From Pterobdella sp. o SKG-2022 (taxonomy: Eukaryota; Annelida; Clitellata; Hirudinida; Piscicolidae), in the NCBI GenBank assembly GCA_964035795.1, contig OZ038320.1:6126549-6190548 (forward strand): 64,000 bases of DNA. Reading direction: 5' to 3'. The position numbers and the translations under genes were made by a program. The notes below the pieces were generated by a model, which saw nothing but the letters and a program-made list of their open reading frames with translations, was not told where the DNA came from and searched no databases. Shown piece by piece: positions 37,581 to 62,534 of the stretch (its first letter is position 1; every line of letters starts with the position of its first letter).

Positions 37581-38903
37581 GTTAAATTTTCATCTCATCA
37601 TGCACTTCATAAAAATTGGCTTCGTCATAGCGTGTAATCTTTCATCTTGATGTGAGCTCGTGGTTCAGTCTTGATAACAACGAAAGAACTGGAAGCACAA
37701 TTCGTTTTTTATAAGTTAACTTTTGAAGTGGTTAGTTGATCATGGTAAAACAAGAAATTGGTGGTGGTAGTGGGGTTGTTTTCAGGGTTAATGTAGTGTG
37801 GTGAAAGAACCTTAAATAAGATCTATGGAAATACTCTCAGGCTAATTAGGTCATTTAAGATTCATTTCTATTATAAATGCTTAATGACTTAAGCAGATAA
37901 TATCTTTATTTTTATATGGCAATTATGAACAAATAAATAATTAAAAAGAATTGAATATTGTTAATAGTTAGCTCGAAAATAATTATCTGATAATCAACAC
38001 AAATTTTTTTCGAAAAGATTAATACTAATTTTATTATGAAGAATATCAATCTAGTATTCAATACTGAGCCTACAAGCTTTGGGCACTTGAGGCTTTGAGA
38101 TGTTTTCACCTCGAATAAATTGAATATAATTTTTAATCTTTTAAAATTGTTTAAAATTTTTTAGTTTTAACAACATAATTAATTATTTTTTTAATTACTT
38201 GAATGTTTTTTTTTAGCAAAGCATAAGAAGATAGGTTTAACTTGTGTTATCTGTTTCATCGGCTGATGCTTTTACTGGGCAAAAAGCCGCAGTATTAAAC
38301 GCACTTTTGAATACTTAAAAAGATTCTTTGATGTTAACTTTAATGTCACATATCACAATATAATCTATTCAATAGAAAAATTATACATAGTAAGAAATTT
38401 TTAGAAAAGATTTAGAAAAGTAAATACTAAAAATTACAGTGACTAAAAGCTCAAAAAATACTAATTAACCAATTTTCATATGGCTTTATGACAATTAAGC
38501 GGTTTCGAAGAATTAAGAAGTTTTGCTTGAAGAATTTCAACTTTATTTCTTGTGCAGCTCCCCGTCCTAACATGACCGATATTAAGCATGGGTTTCTGTG
38601 GCAATCAACAATGCTTGATACAAACCGTATATGCGAGCATCGGTACTTAAAACCAATAGATGGAGGCTTTTGAGAATGTCCGGATCATTCCCAAAATGCC
38701 ACTATTGATTTAATACCGATGCTCCAATATAGGGAATGCATCAGACATTAAGGCAATTGCATTATAGTTACCGCGCCTTAAGCCGAGCCTTTACGGGCCA
38801 AAAAACGTGCTTGAAGATTTAATGAAAAACAAACGTTAAGTACTTAATTAAGATAATTAGCTGTAGAAAGTTTACCAGAGCTGGCTATCCCTGTGAATTT
38901 CGA

Positions 38904-39402
38904 ATGAGTCAATTTAAAAAGTTCGAGGTACCAAAGGAGGAGCTTCTAATCCCGCCGGGATTTTTTGATGAACGAACTAACGTCCATGTCAAAATACCGT
39001 TTTGTCCCAAGAATGAAGGCGAGATTAGAAAGTTTTTGGATAAACTGGAGTCATATACGAATTTCAATATCAGAATTTCGTATTCCTGGCTAACTAACAA
39101 AGTCCAAACACTCTTCCCTTTCAAGGACAAATTGACACATCACCACCATGTAATTTACAAAGAGGTATGCTCTTGCAAGGGTACATACATCGGTGAGACT
39201 CTAAGGAACGCTACAATTAGAACATGAGTCGGAGAAAGGCAACTCGGAACCAGCTAAACATCTCCATCACTATCCTTCACACAGCTTCACATGGAGCATA
39301 TTGGAAAGAGCTCACTCAAACTGCAGAAAAAGGAGAATACTCGAAGCCTACCACATAAAGACAAAGCGACCAACACTAAATGACCAATTAGACATTTAGT
39401 GG
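38904..39402 (+). mobile_element. Penelope-like element: end of RT and GIY-YIG endonuclease
   Basis: The first frame runs IPFCPKNEGEIRKFLDKLES to VQTLFPFKDKL, then VIYKEVCSCKGTYIGETLRN, the GIY-YIG core. A frameshift near 39220 leads to EHESEKGNSEPAKHL, FTWSILERAH, RRILEAYHIKTKRPTLNDQL and a stop at 39400-39402. The Cys pair before the YIG and the closing KRPTLN block are typical of Penelope-like endonucleases. The RT proper is absent or unreadable upstream, so this is a truncated, inactive copy. Confidence 0.8.
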
Positions 39403-41319
39403 CTGTCATTATTTCGCTTCGGTATCACTTAGGTTCAAATGGCTTGAAAAGATCTTCATTTTCATCAGTAATTCATAGCAATTTTATTTTCGAATACTTG
39501 CTTAATCATCGTTGTAGCTTTAACCATTAAGTTCGTCTTATAATTATCTATAATTTTTCCATGTCAATAATTTATCTGCAGTTTCACTTATTCCTCTATA
39601 AATATCATAACTTCCAACTATTTTTTACACTAGATAATGTAAGATACTCTTACGAAAAGCTTCTTGTATTATGTTTTTCAATAAATCTTAGTGTTTGTTT
39701 TTATTATATTGATTTCCCGCTATTTTACTTCAACATCAATGCTATGTATGTAAAAGGATTACCACTCGTCCAAAAGTGAGGGTTTGGGTAGTGCAACAGT
39801 ATGAAATTGTTAAAATTGTCTAACTTATAAACTGATTTTACAAAGTACATAACACTGATTCATTTAGCATGAAACTCGTACCAACAACTATACACTTAGT
39901 AAATCTTACCAGAATGATTTATAAGAACACGTAGAAAAAATTTTTATTTAGCTAAAATTTTCAACAAGTAAAACCTTGTCATAATTCATTAGCAAAGTTG
40001 TGCCACTGGTTATTGTATTGTTTTTTTATTTCTAAGCTTCCACGAACCAGAAGGTTTTTTTGTAAAATATTTTTATATTTTTGGGAAAAAGTTGCGATTA
40101 TCTCTGGTTTGTCCCAGTTTATTTATTGTTTTTTTGTTGTAATTGTTTGTGATTTGTTTTGTAAAGCTTCAAATTTTTTTTGAGTTGTTGTCTATGTTTT
40201 AGAAACTCTCTTTCATATGTTATATTTATTATTCTAGTTATGCTGTCAAAGTCATCTGTTTTGAGTTTTTTTTTTTAAAGTTGATTTTGGTCTTCAATCT
40301 CTTTTCTATCAGCTGGTTTTTCCGTTTAAATTCTCTACTTTTCTCTACAACTTTGCTAATGAATTATGACAAGGTTTTACGTTTAGAAAATTTTAGCTCA
40401 AAAATTTTTTCTACGTGTTTTTATAAATCCTCATAATTTGAAGTTACAGGTAAAATTCTAGTTTACAAAAAAACATACGATGTCTTTAAAAAACTACTTA
40501 GTAAATCTGATTTTTATATGTTTATGTCGATGTGAAAATCTCATTTAACTGCAAGGTTGTTCTGCATGGTCCAGAGTTATCTTTTCTACTGATTCTCCCA
40601 TTGAAGCTCTGTTAAGCTGTTATAGTTCCCGTTTGTACAAAACAAATTTTTGTAGTAGCTTCTAGTTAAAATTCAATAGACACTCTTCTTTTTTCAAGAA
40701 AGTACAGTTTTCGAATGTATATTGATCTAGATATATATCGTATGGTCTTCTTACTTGAGACATTTTTAAAGAATGGTTCTATGGCGTCCAAAAGTTTTGA
40801 AGAAGTTAGCTGAAGGTTAAGTGGAAGATTAAAACGATGTCAAAGTTGGTTTTAATGGAAAGAAAGTTTTAGCTAGGTGGAAAGGGAGATAAGAAGTATA
40901 AGAAAAAACAAAAAATATTGAAAATAGAAAAAAATTGGCTATTTCCAGTATAGAAGAGATCTAACCGGACTTAAACTCTTGATATCTATTTTAAAAATTT
41001 TGTTTTTTTAGTTTTTACGTCTCGATACATTTTTAAACAAAGCAATAAGATTTTTTTGAAAAAAAGTTTGAAAAAAAATAATTTCAAACAAAAGTAAGTG
41101 GCATTAAGATTTTATTCACGGCTAAAAATAATAAGAATAATAACTAAAACAATAAATTTTGATGTTAATAATAATACTAATAATATTTGAGATAATAATA
41201 ATAAAAATAAGAATAAAAAAAAATAGTAATTAAAAAAGTAATATTTGAAAAAAAAACAGTAATAATAATAACAATAAAAATAATGAAAAAATATATATAA
41301 ATAATAATAGATTGTCATC
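39403..41319. other. Intergenic between Penelope-like remnant and LEO1 3' end
   Basis: It holds the 514-bp foldback element (39916-40429) and a hairpin-core repeat at 39650. The remainder is AT-rich without a gene. Confidence 0.5.
39916..40429. mobile_element. 514-bp foldback element with arms of about 85 bp
   Basis: 39916-40001 and the reverse complement of 40347-40429 align over their whole length. Both hold GATTTATAA, ACACGTAGAAAAAATTTTT, CCTTGTCATAATTCATTAGC and AAAGTTGT. The interior (about 345 bp) has no transposase-like frame. It looks like a non-autonomous DNA transposon or foldback element. Target-site duplications were not evident. Confidence 0.8.
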
Positions 41320-43874
41320 TTATTCATCTTCATCACTATCTGAGACATGTTTGGTTCGTTTGACAGCAGGCTTAGACGTATCAATGTCAGACTCGTCCTG
41401 TTTTGATAATAATTGGGGTGATAATAGTATTAATAAGATAAATAGTTATAATAATAATAATAATAAATAAAAGTATAGAAATTATTTTGAAAATTCATTG
41501 ATAACGTCAATAAAAAAAGAAAGAAATATACAATTAATACAACGGAGAATTTGAACAAAGAAATCAATATAAAATTGTCATTAAAAAAATGAACTAACCT
41601 CGGAATCTAGGTTATACGTCTTTTTATTTTTCGTAACAGAAGAATTACCGTCGCTATTTTTAGTAATCTTATTTGTTTCTATTTTAGGACTTTTTCTATT
41701 TTTATGACTGACTTCATCGTCGTCATTTGAATCGCTGGAGTCTTCGCTTTGGGAACTGTATATGGCTGTGTGGTTTTGAGAATTTTTTTCGATTTGTTTA
41801 ATAATAATAATAATAATAGCTGTAATAATAACAATAATAACAAACGTCTATTTTTATGATTATTCTTGATGGAGTTAATAGAGACGCCAGTGTCATCATC
41901 ATCGTCATCCATGAACGCTGTCGTTAGACCTTTGTTGTTGAAGTTATTGTTACTAAAATTATTATTAGTAAGGCTGTTGTTAGAATCATTATTTGTGAAC
42001 AATTAGCCTCAAAATTATGAATCATAAAAACACGACAAAACTTGAATTTTTTATTTTGACGAAGCTTTTCGATATATTCTATATCATCATCAGGTAACCA
42101 ACCTGATGATGATAATCATTATTATTCAAAAGCTTTTTTATTTGAAAAAATTTTTTTATTTATTATTGTCATTATTATTATTATTATTACATCTATACTA
42201 TTATTAGTAAAAGTCATAATTATGAGTACATTATTATTATTATTATTATTTATGGGATCATGATCATGAGCACCCTTCTTGAGACTCTTCTCTTTCTGCT
42301 TCCTCTGAATGGCCTCCTTCCTCATCTGCGTCTTCATCCTCTCCTCTTCCAGCTACCATTGTGATTGCCATAATAATAATAATAATTATTATTATTATTA
42401 TTATTAAATAATAAACTAATCCTCATCATTAAAAAAATAATCCTAAAATAAATGATATCAATTATAATTAGAAATTAAAAAAATTATTATATTTATACAC
42501 ACCCTGATCATTTCAAGACGTTGTGACTCAGGATCTTTTCCCACTATTGGTAGAATTTTCACCTGATTCATAATGAAAAATAGTACGATAATAACAATGA
42601 AATAAAAAATAAAAACAATAGCAATAATAAAAGGTAATATAAAAAACTCCAAAAATAATATTTCGTTATTATTATTATTATATAGCAATAAAAATTAAAA
42701 AAAAGAAATAATAATAATAATGAAACTGACCATCTGTCTGCGATTGGAACGATCTGCAAGGGAAATGATCATCTTGCGGTGGGTGAATGAGTCAGTCGAG
42801 TGCGGTCTGTAATAATAATAATAATAATAATAATAAACTAAACTAGCCTATTAACAAAAACGATTTGAATCAAACACTTCTATTAACTGAATAATAATAC
42901 GAAGCTATTCGTAAGTTGGACTCACATTTTATGATAATAATAATAACATTACATGATAATGAAAAAAAGAATAAAAATGACAGTATACGATAAAAATAAT
43001 GGAAATATATAATGATAAAAAAATAAGAATTATCATTAGTAATAAATAACTATTATTATAAACCTGAAGGTCAATTTATTCTTGAAGACTGCTTGACCTT
43101 GCAAGCCCAAACCTTGTCTGCAAAATTAATGAAAAGCATAAAAACCATAATAAAAACCATAATAAAAGCCATAATAAAAACCATAATAAAAACCATAATA
43201 AAAGCAGAAACATTAATTAAAATAAAGGTAATGTAATGCGACATTTTAAGAGAAAACTTCACTTATACAAAGGAATTCTTTAGTCATATACAAAATATTG
43301 CCACAAAATATTTACAATGAGACTGAACTTGAAAAAGATTATATTAAAAAATAATGGAAATCTTGTACTAAAAACGAGTCTAAGGTGGTAAAAAATTATA
43401 TAAGGGTCATACCTGACAAACAAATGGTTGTGGTCATCTGACAACTTCATCTGGTATGCATCAAACACCTCTGTGCCCAAGTGCAGGGAGAGGCTGGAAA
43501 GAGAGATAACTAATTAGATAAATAGAGATGAATGATAACAATAAGTTTTCATATTATATGTTGCTGAACATGTCCCAGTAACTGGAGTTGACAGAAGCTG
43601 GTTTAGATTATTGATACTACTATAGCGTAAATTGTGAAATGAGCCATTTTTAGACTGCCATCCCAAGCTAACCTCAAGCTCAAATTCTGCCAAAATAAAT
43701 AACAATGATACCAGAATATCAGCTTATCGATACCTGCTACCAGAGTCTTCTGTTGTACAAGTTTTCAAAGGAATGTGACCTTTAGCTACATTTGCTAAGT
43801 TTGATGCAGTTCAAGACTTAAAATGATCAATAAAAAACTATGAAAACAAAAAAAAAGGGCAAAAATATGTTTAA

Positions 43875-43934
<60 letters not shown>

Positions 43935-46900
43935 AAACACACATACACACCTTCCATCAGACCAACGCACCATCCTAGTGTTGCTCTGCTTCAATGGCCT
44001 GCCATAGTCGTCCAATACAGGCACTATGAATATTAACATATTAATATAATATAACATAACAATATTAATGTGAATAATAATGATGATAATAACAACCTGA
44101 AAAAGAAATGATAATAATAAGAGATAGATGCCATGATTTTATATCTTGATTTATCACCTTAAAGATGAAAACCCAAATTTGGTCCATTTAAAAATTTTTT
44201 ATGAATAATAATAATGATGATGAAGCTCAAAATATAACACAAGGGAAAGATTATAAGCACCAATTTCAATGATGCAATGATATTCATAAAAAGATGATTA
44301 AATAAAATAATAGCTAACTTCCTTTTTCATCTTTAACATATCTCCATCGAATGGTGTTCTCAACCTTGAAACAATAATAAAAATAATCATTGAAATAATG
44401 AATGGAAATAATGGAAAACATAAAAACACAAAGAGAATAACAACAACAATAACAAAAAAAAATAGTATCACAAACAATAACCAAAATATTAAAAATAAAA
44501 CGAAAGAATAGTAATAAATTCATAGAAACAAAAGAAATGATAAAACAATAGCAATAAAAGAAGAATAACAGCAATAATAACTTTCAACTTAAGCCTGATC
44601 CTGCCCTCTTCATCCATCAACCCTTCCTCATCGGCCTCATCCTCGTACAACTGTTCATCATATGGTCTGTGATAGCGGTATTGTTATTGTTCTTTTTATT
44701 AATTTTTTTTATTGTTAGTATTTAAAAAAATTTTTATTATTATTGTTCTTTTTTTTTATTATTTTTTATAGTTACTATTTTTTTTATTTTTATAACTTTC
44801 CAGACATCTAATGTACTTATAAATAACACTCAAAAATTTTTTAACATTGATTTATGGAATTTCAGTACATTTATTGCGCAAAATAAAACAGCTATAGTTT
44901 TTGATAAGTTCAGCTAATATTTTATGATAAGGCTAAACTTATCATTTTTTTGCTGAAGTACTAAAATTCTTCCATAAATCGGCCCAAAAATTGTTGATTA
45001 TTATTGGTATATTATTTTTTTTATAATGTATGTTTTTTTTACAATACATTAACTTTCCATTTTTAAATCAACTTCATTTTAAAAATTTTAATTTTTCATA
45101 CAACCAAACATGCTAAACACCCCCCCTAAAACCAACCCTAGCACAATAAAAATAACAGACTCAATATCATCATTCCATATATACCATCTCATTATAGTCA
45201 GCATCTTTCCCTTTTCTAAAGGATTGCTGACTTTTTTCCACAACCTTATCCTCTTTTCCACTTAACGCTCTCATAAGCATAATACAATGATAATGCATAG
45301 AGCTCCTCAAAACACCCCCAACCAACCACAAACCTGGGGTCAAGTGAGAGGAAGTTGGGAAGTTTAATGAAGTTTAGATCACTGCCTAGCTTAGTCGACA
45401 CTCTTGGTAACTCTGTTTGTATTCTCTCCTCTTCTTCTTCCTCCTCCTCCTTGTTCTCTTCGTTGTCTTCTTCATTACTGCCTGTTATGAAAATGTGTTG
45501 ATGATATCAATGATAATAGTAAGCTAAAAATAAGTTTATTATAAATTTTAATAATGATATCAATAACCAGAAGAATTCTATTCTTTCAATTTTGATAAAA
45601 TATTTCATTAGTTCTATTGTTATTATTGTGTGATGATACACAAATTATTTACAAACATTTACAAAAAAAACATTAATTTTTTTATTAAAGCCGTATCATT
45701 AAGCCAAGTTACCTATCTTTTCCTTATCAACATCATCATCTTCGATATCGCTATGCCAATGTATGTTCTTGTATGTCTGAAGAGTATCATCTCATTAATT
45801 CAATATATTAATATTAAAAAACTTATACAGAAAATTATTGGAAATCTCACCCTTTCATTTTTACTCTCATCATCATCATCTTCACCTTCATTATTATGAT
45901 TGCTATCAACATCATTATCATTATTGCCTCTATTGCTAGTATTATTATTCTCATTATCTTCTTTATCATCATCAGAGAGATCATCTGCATCACCAAATAG
46001 ACCTGTGAGACCATTAATGACTAGAATTTTAAACGTATAATGCAATTCTCTCATACTATTGATTTTAGTGAGTAAAAATCTTGATAAAAATTGTTACTAT
46101 TATTGTTAACAATTTTATTAAATCTAACCTTCACTAGTGATTTTTCTTTTAGAACTTTTAATAACCTCATCTTCATTTTCTCCATTGTCATCTTCATCAT
46201 TTATTTCTTGATGGCTATTATTAGTATGTTTGTCATCATTATCTTCTTCATCATTATCATTAAATATATCATTAATCGCTTCATTTATATCACCTTCATT
46301 TTCATCATTATGATCTGTTTTAAAATTACCATCCCCATCTTCGTCTTCATCTTGTTTGTTATCATCATCTTTATCTTGTTTATTGTTATCATTAACTTCA
46401 TCTTCATCTTCCCCATCTTTATCTGCTGTATTAACAGACATATCAATATTTCTTTCATTATCATCAAAATCGTCATGTTCATTATCACTATTATTAGCTT
46501 CATTTCCATGGCCATCATTATCATTATTATTATTATATTCTTCATCATCACTATCAAAATTCATGGCAGGATTGAATGGTGTTGTTGGGCTTTGTGGTAT
46601 CATGGGCTTACCAGTATCATCTTCCTCTCTTTCTACCTCATCATCTTCTTCTCTTTCTACATCATCATCAGCCTCTCTTTCTACATCATCATCTTCTTCT
46701 CTTTCTACATCATCTTCCTCAATTTCTCTTTCCTCATCATCATCATTTTCTTCTCCTAGCTGACCATCATTCTCTCTTTCTACTTCCTCATCATCTTCTT
46801 CTTCTTCTCTATCTACTTCATTAATATTTCTTTCTTCTTCATCTTCTTCTGAATTATTTTCCTCATTAAGTTCTTCATAATCATTATTTTTATTTTTATA

Positions 46901-47270
46901 GTTGTTCAAATCTTCATCATCATCGCCATCTTCTTCTTCAAAATCATTATTTACAGGATTTTCATCTTCGCTTGAATTGTTTACTTCATTATTTTCTTGG
47001 TTAAATTTTTCGTCGTCTTCTTCCATAATGCTATTAGAGTTTTCTATAGCATTATTATCTTCTTCATCACTTTGGTTAGCATATTCTTGTGGCGAAGCTA
47101 TATCATTGTCACCTGTGAAGTTAAGTTGAATAGTAATTGTAGCATTTGCTTTATTGGTGAATTGTTGATAAAAATTGAAGTTAAAATAGTAGGTAAGCAT
47201 AACAAGTTTAAGCAAAGTAAAAATATAATAATTGGGAAATTATAAAAAAATTACTTTCTGAGTCCGACAT
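41320..47270 (-). CDS. LEO1: RNA polymerase-associated protein LEO1 (PAF1 complex), 16 exons
   Basis: Subunit of the PAF1 complex that travels with Pol II and supports elongation and H2B/H3 modification; nuclear. Exons in transcript order: 47270-47255, 47112-46129, 46002-45851, 45776-45713, 45481-45334, 44666-44582, 44364-44319, 44023-43951, 43493-43413, 43117-43064, 42806-42731, 42562-42503, 42352-42274, 41929-41846, 41765-41599, 41397-41320. All phases agree, giving 748 aa. Residues 1-400 are Asp/Glu/Asn/Ser-rich, with an internal [12 protein letters not shown] octad repeat, then [12 protein letters not shown]. The Leo1 domain (about 419-640) has [87 protein letters not shown] and [18 protein letters not shown]. 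After it come [24 protein letters not shown] and a basic/acidic end. The acidic exon is unusually Asn-rich, fitting AAT/GAT-biased DNA. Confidence 0.96.
43138..43203. repeat. 12-bp minisatellite in a LEO1 intron
   Basis: About five units of AAAACCATAATA/AAAGCCATAATA. Intronic and non-coding. Confidence 0.85.
43553..43665 (+). repeat. Dispersed repeat family R3, copy 3 (antisense to LEO1)
   Basis: TTGCTGAACATGTCCCAGTA, AGATTATTGATACTACTATA and GAAATGAGCCATTTTTAGAC align with copy 2 and, on the other strand, with copy 1. Confidence 0.75.
43873..43949 (-). repeat. poly(A)-(AC)n tract at the 5' splice site of LEO1 exon 8
   Basis: On the transcript strand the exon 8 donor (43951|43950) reads GTGTGTATGTGTG and runs directly into about 20 GT units and then 18 T. 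The splice site is the first base of the repeat tract. Confidence 0.9.
44849..44985. mobile_element. Small nested foldback element (LEO1 intron 5)
   Basis: The outer arms GATTTATGGAATTTCAGTAC and (reverse complement) GATTTATGGAAGAATTTTAG are inverted. An inner pair, GATAAGTTCAGC and the reverse complement of GGCTAAACTTATC, is nested inside. Non-coding. Confidence 0.6.
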
Positions 47271-47468
47271 TTCAGAAAAAGATATTGTTTTTAAAAAAGT
47301 CGATAAAACAAATTAAACATAGATCTATAATACATAACAAAAGTTTTTTCAAACTGCTTACATATTTTAACAACTAAAAATAATGCTCAATTTTTATTGC
47401 AATTTTGATTATTTCATTAAAATAAGCTTGTATATCAGTCTTTCGTTTTATAGTAAAAAAAAAACTAT

Positions 47469-47610
47469 GTCGACCATTTGATCGCCCTTTTTTGGGGTTT
47501 CGGTTGCGCAATGATTGGTTCCACAGAGCGCAACTCCATGTGGACTACTAATTGTTGGCCCACGCGGGATCGATACGGTATCTTTAGATAATTAGTTAAA
47601 TGCTCAACTT
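47469..47610 (-). repeat. tRNA-Ile-like SINE, body B type
   Basis: On the minus strand a decayed head (T-arm region, then GCGTGGGCCAACAATTAGTAG) is followed by body B: TCCACATGGAGTTGCGCTCT, ATTGCGCAACCGAAACCCCA and AATGGTCGAC. Body B differs from the body of the copies at 9833, 28536 and 52771. Confidence 0.75.
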
Positions 47611-49709
47611 TATGCATATATTTTAAGTATTTAAGATAAACGTATGACCAACAAACAAAGAAAACAAAGACGAAATTATGTTAGTTCATTTAAGTCTTGT
47701 ATATTTTTTTTACCACCATACATATACCTGATTTATCTCTGACCCAGAGATTAGAGGCAAACATTTTTTTTTTCATAAATCTCATATGCTTCTGGAACAC
47801 CTTTTTTCTATTTTTTTTTTCGTTAGACAAAGTATTTTTTCCAACATCATCAGACCAAAATCTTAACTTCTATCTATTATACAGGGCATTCGAATTTAAT
47901 ACATTACTTTTGATTTATCTATAAATTGAATTTAATTAATTTTATTTCAAAATTTTTTATCAAATAAAGCTTTGTTCAAATTTATTTTTTTAAATCAGAA
48001 AATAAGAGACATGGAAATGAAAATCCGATAAGTACAACACACGAAACAAAATTCTATGTGAATTAATAACGTGTTTCATTGAAAATCTTATACTTTTGTT
48101 GTTGGTAATTACTATTATGTATGAATGCAGAGCTTTGAGGCTCATTTTTCATTAGATGTGAATGTGTGTACAGAACTTGTACATGGCCGTGAGGTGCCTG
48201 TAAGGAGTGACTACGTGAAGTTTTCTAGTAATGAAGTTTTTAGTTGATACTTTCTGCTAATTATTATCATCATCCTACTGTAACCAATATAGAGCTTCTA
48301 GTGTTATACTAGGTTGTTTTAAAAAGATAGAGTTGTTCCGTTGAAACCCAGTTATTGGAATTTTTATAATAATAATAATAATAACTGTACAGGTTTTAAG
48401 CTAAAAATGAAATTAAATATTAATATTATCAATAATATTCATACCATTCATTTAAAAAGGCTACAGACTATTATACAAAACGTTCCTAATTGATGTAATG
48501 TAATGTATGTCAAACGATTAAAGATAGCGTAATATAATGAATTTCAAAAATTATCGATTATGACTTAATAAAGAAGAAAATAATAAATAATGAAAAAATA
48601 AATAAAAAATAGCATGATGCATAAATTTTTTGAAAAAACATTACTTCTATTAACATTGACAAAAAAAAACAAAAAGTAGCTAGAAAATAAAAATAATATT
48701 TGAAAAACTAAGAAAAGTTGGTTCCAAAAAAACTTAATAAAATGTCTAAATGCGTAAAAGCTTTGAATCCAAATGTTATATTAACAAAATAATGATAATA
48801 ATAATAAAAAAAAATAATACAAAAAAAAACATTAACAAACCGAACTACCCTCAAAAATGTGGAATTATATGATTAAATAAGAAAAATAATCTAAATAATT
48901 AAAAAAAACCAACATTAACTACTAGATGTAAGTCGACGACGATGATAAAAAAAAACCAATCAATCAGCTACTCAACCAATCTTTTTATAATAAGGTTGGG
49001 CAGGATGAGCCAAAAATAGTAATAAATCAACACACAAATTTTATCTTCAAATTTACAGAGTAAGACTAACATTACCAAGAGACTGATACTGTAATAAATA
49101 TGGACTGGTTATTTATGTATGTAACTTTTATAACTAAATACTTGATAATTTATGTTAGCCAACGAAAAGCTTCGTGATTTTTGTTGATAATTCTTTGTTT
49201 TTAAGATAATTGATATAAAAAGTTGAGATAATGCATTAAAAAATGAATTACTATAGAAAAAATACGCATAACAAAAAATGAATTTGAAGGGGATAATATT
49301 TCTTATTAACGTCATATAATAATCCCAAGTTTCAACCGTATATTACAACATAGATATAACAGTACTAATGAAGGTGGAAAAGAAAATAATAATATAAAAA
49401 ATAATATGGATAATAATAAAAAGTAATGACAATATAACAAAATAAATTAGATCCAAAATTAACTTTTATACAAACCATGAAAACAAAAACATCAAAATAA
49501 TAATAAAAACAAAACTGCTAATACTATCTAGTTTGGAAAGTAAAAGTATTTATAAATGAAGACTTCACTATAAGATTCATCTTTGTTATTTCTATTGAAA
49601 ATATTTATAATTGAGAGGTGAAGATTAAAATTTACAAAATAACATTATCACACTGTTTTAGTAATTACAAAAACATTGTATTTATTCACGAATTTTGATA
49701 ATTATTTTC

Positions 49710-49763
49710 ATTAATGAAATTGATAATACTTAGAGCATTAATGAAATTGATAATACTTAGAGA
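49710..49763. repeat. 27-bp tandem duplication near TMEM165 3' end
   Basis: Two units of ATTAATGAAATTGATAATAC plus TTAGAGC/TTAGAGA. Probably in the 3' UTR or immediate downstream flank. Confidence 0.9.
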
Positions 49764-49800
49764 ATAATAATTAATAGTATTATATTTTCAATTTTCATAA

Positions 49801-61066
<11,266 letters not shown>

Positions 61067-62534
61067 TTTGTCAAATCTGGGTGACGATTAATTTTTTCAC
61101 TTTTTTTCAATTTTAAATTTTATCAACGCTACGTAACATGTAGATGAAATTAAACAAAAACAAACTCTCTTGTATGTTATGTTTTAAAAGAGTAATTGAA
61201 TTATTTTACTTTAGTAATTGAATTGTTTACAAATAATAAAAAACTTAAATTAACAAACCTTATTGTAGAATAACGTTATAATTGTTTATAAATGTCAAAA
61301 AACGATAAAATCAACTCAAAAATATCCTTTAAAGAATCTCATTAATAATAAAAGTTAATAAATTGAAATAAGTTTTAATGTATTCAACGCCGCAAGCCGT
61401 TATTTCTATATGTATAGATACGATGGAAAGGTTACAAAAAAAGCTATGAAAATTGTCTTTCTTAGTGTGGTTATTCAAATAAGTATCAAAAATTTTAATT
61501 TTAATTGAGATTTGAAAATAAAATTTATGAAAAATTATTTAAAAACACGACTTTTCAAAATTTGACCACTTTAACTGATTTATGAAAAGACCTCATAACA
61601 CGCTTTAAGAATCTATTTTTCTTTTTCCATAAGCAAATCTAATGGAAAATAACATTTTTGGATTTTTTGAAAATTCTATTTGTATGAATGTTTCTATACA
61701 AAGATTTTAATGCATGTTAAGCATTCTATTATTTGATATCTTTATGGTTTCAATTAACATAGATGAAACTGAATGAAAGCTTTTTTGTTTTCTGTAAACA
61801 GTTCAGGTTTCACAAACCATCGAGAATTTAGCAGCTAATATCTTGATTTTGAGTCTGGTGCTATGCTGAATCTACAGCTTTTACCAAAGATTTTGCTATT
61901 CGTTTGCAGATCTTCAGATATTCTCGCTTGGTCTTCTATACCAATTTCATTTCATCAAATTTTTAAGAGATACATAGTGAACATGGAAAATCATAATATT
62001 TTTTTAAACATACATGAAAAACCGATTGAAATAGAAAATAACAAAATTATGCATTAAAGTTATGTTGGATTTCATTCAGCCAATAATAAATACCTTTTTT
62101 TTTTGTGTCTGGTACATCTATTATTGTTTAATTACTACCCAAAATCATGCATTAAAAAGCAAAGTTCGCGTTAAAAATAGAGTTCATGATAATTGAAAAA
62201 AAAACTAGAAGTAGCGCATGGGTTTAACATTTTTTCATCGATTGCCATAGTTTTGTGAAAGATTTCATCGATTCTGTATTGCTTCGGCTGTCTAATTAAT
62301 TCTTTTTACTATTTACTCAAGCATTTTTGCTTATTTTCGATTAGAACAACATAAACCCTTCATTTCGTTTTTATTTCGCTATTTAAATTCCATTTGATTC
62401 AAATTCACAGGAGTATTTCAATGTTAGCATTTCCGAACTAACTTCTTTATTATTGAGTTTTTTATTGCGAAAAATAAGTGTATAAAATTAAACTTATATA
62501 TTCATTGAAATTCTTCGAGCCAAACATAAATGAA
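61067..62534. other. Intergenic upstream of TMEM165
   Basis: AT-rich, and must include the TMEM165 promoter. A 64-codon frame at 61863-62057 has no recognisable features and lies in A/T-biased DNA, so it is not called as a gene. Confidence 0.45.

Larger units (their letters stand above)
36321..38903. other. Intergenic, with duplicated flank and LINE relic
   Basis: 36568-36720 repeats 24961-25115 almost base for base. 37386-37580 is a LINE relic. 38240-38800 includes a less AT-rich block (38550-38800) with no recognised protein, possibly the 5' part of the Penelope-like element that follows. Confidence 0.5.
47271..49800. other. Intergenic between LEO1 5' end and TMEM165 3' end
   Basis: It holds one SINE (47469-47610), a hairpin-core repeat at 49163 and a 27-bp tandem duplication at 49710. 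It must include the LEO1 promoter. 48120-48240 is less AT-rich but shows no recognisable protein. Confidence 0.5.

Noticed and set aside
46091..47129. Long hydrophobic and Ser-rich plus-strand frames
   Set aside because: They are antisense shadows of the acidic LEO1 exon 2 (46129-47112), whose GAT/GAA codons read ATC/TTC on the other strand.
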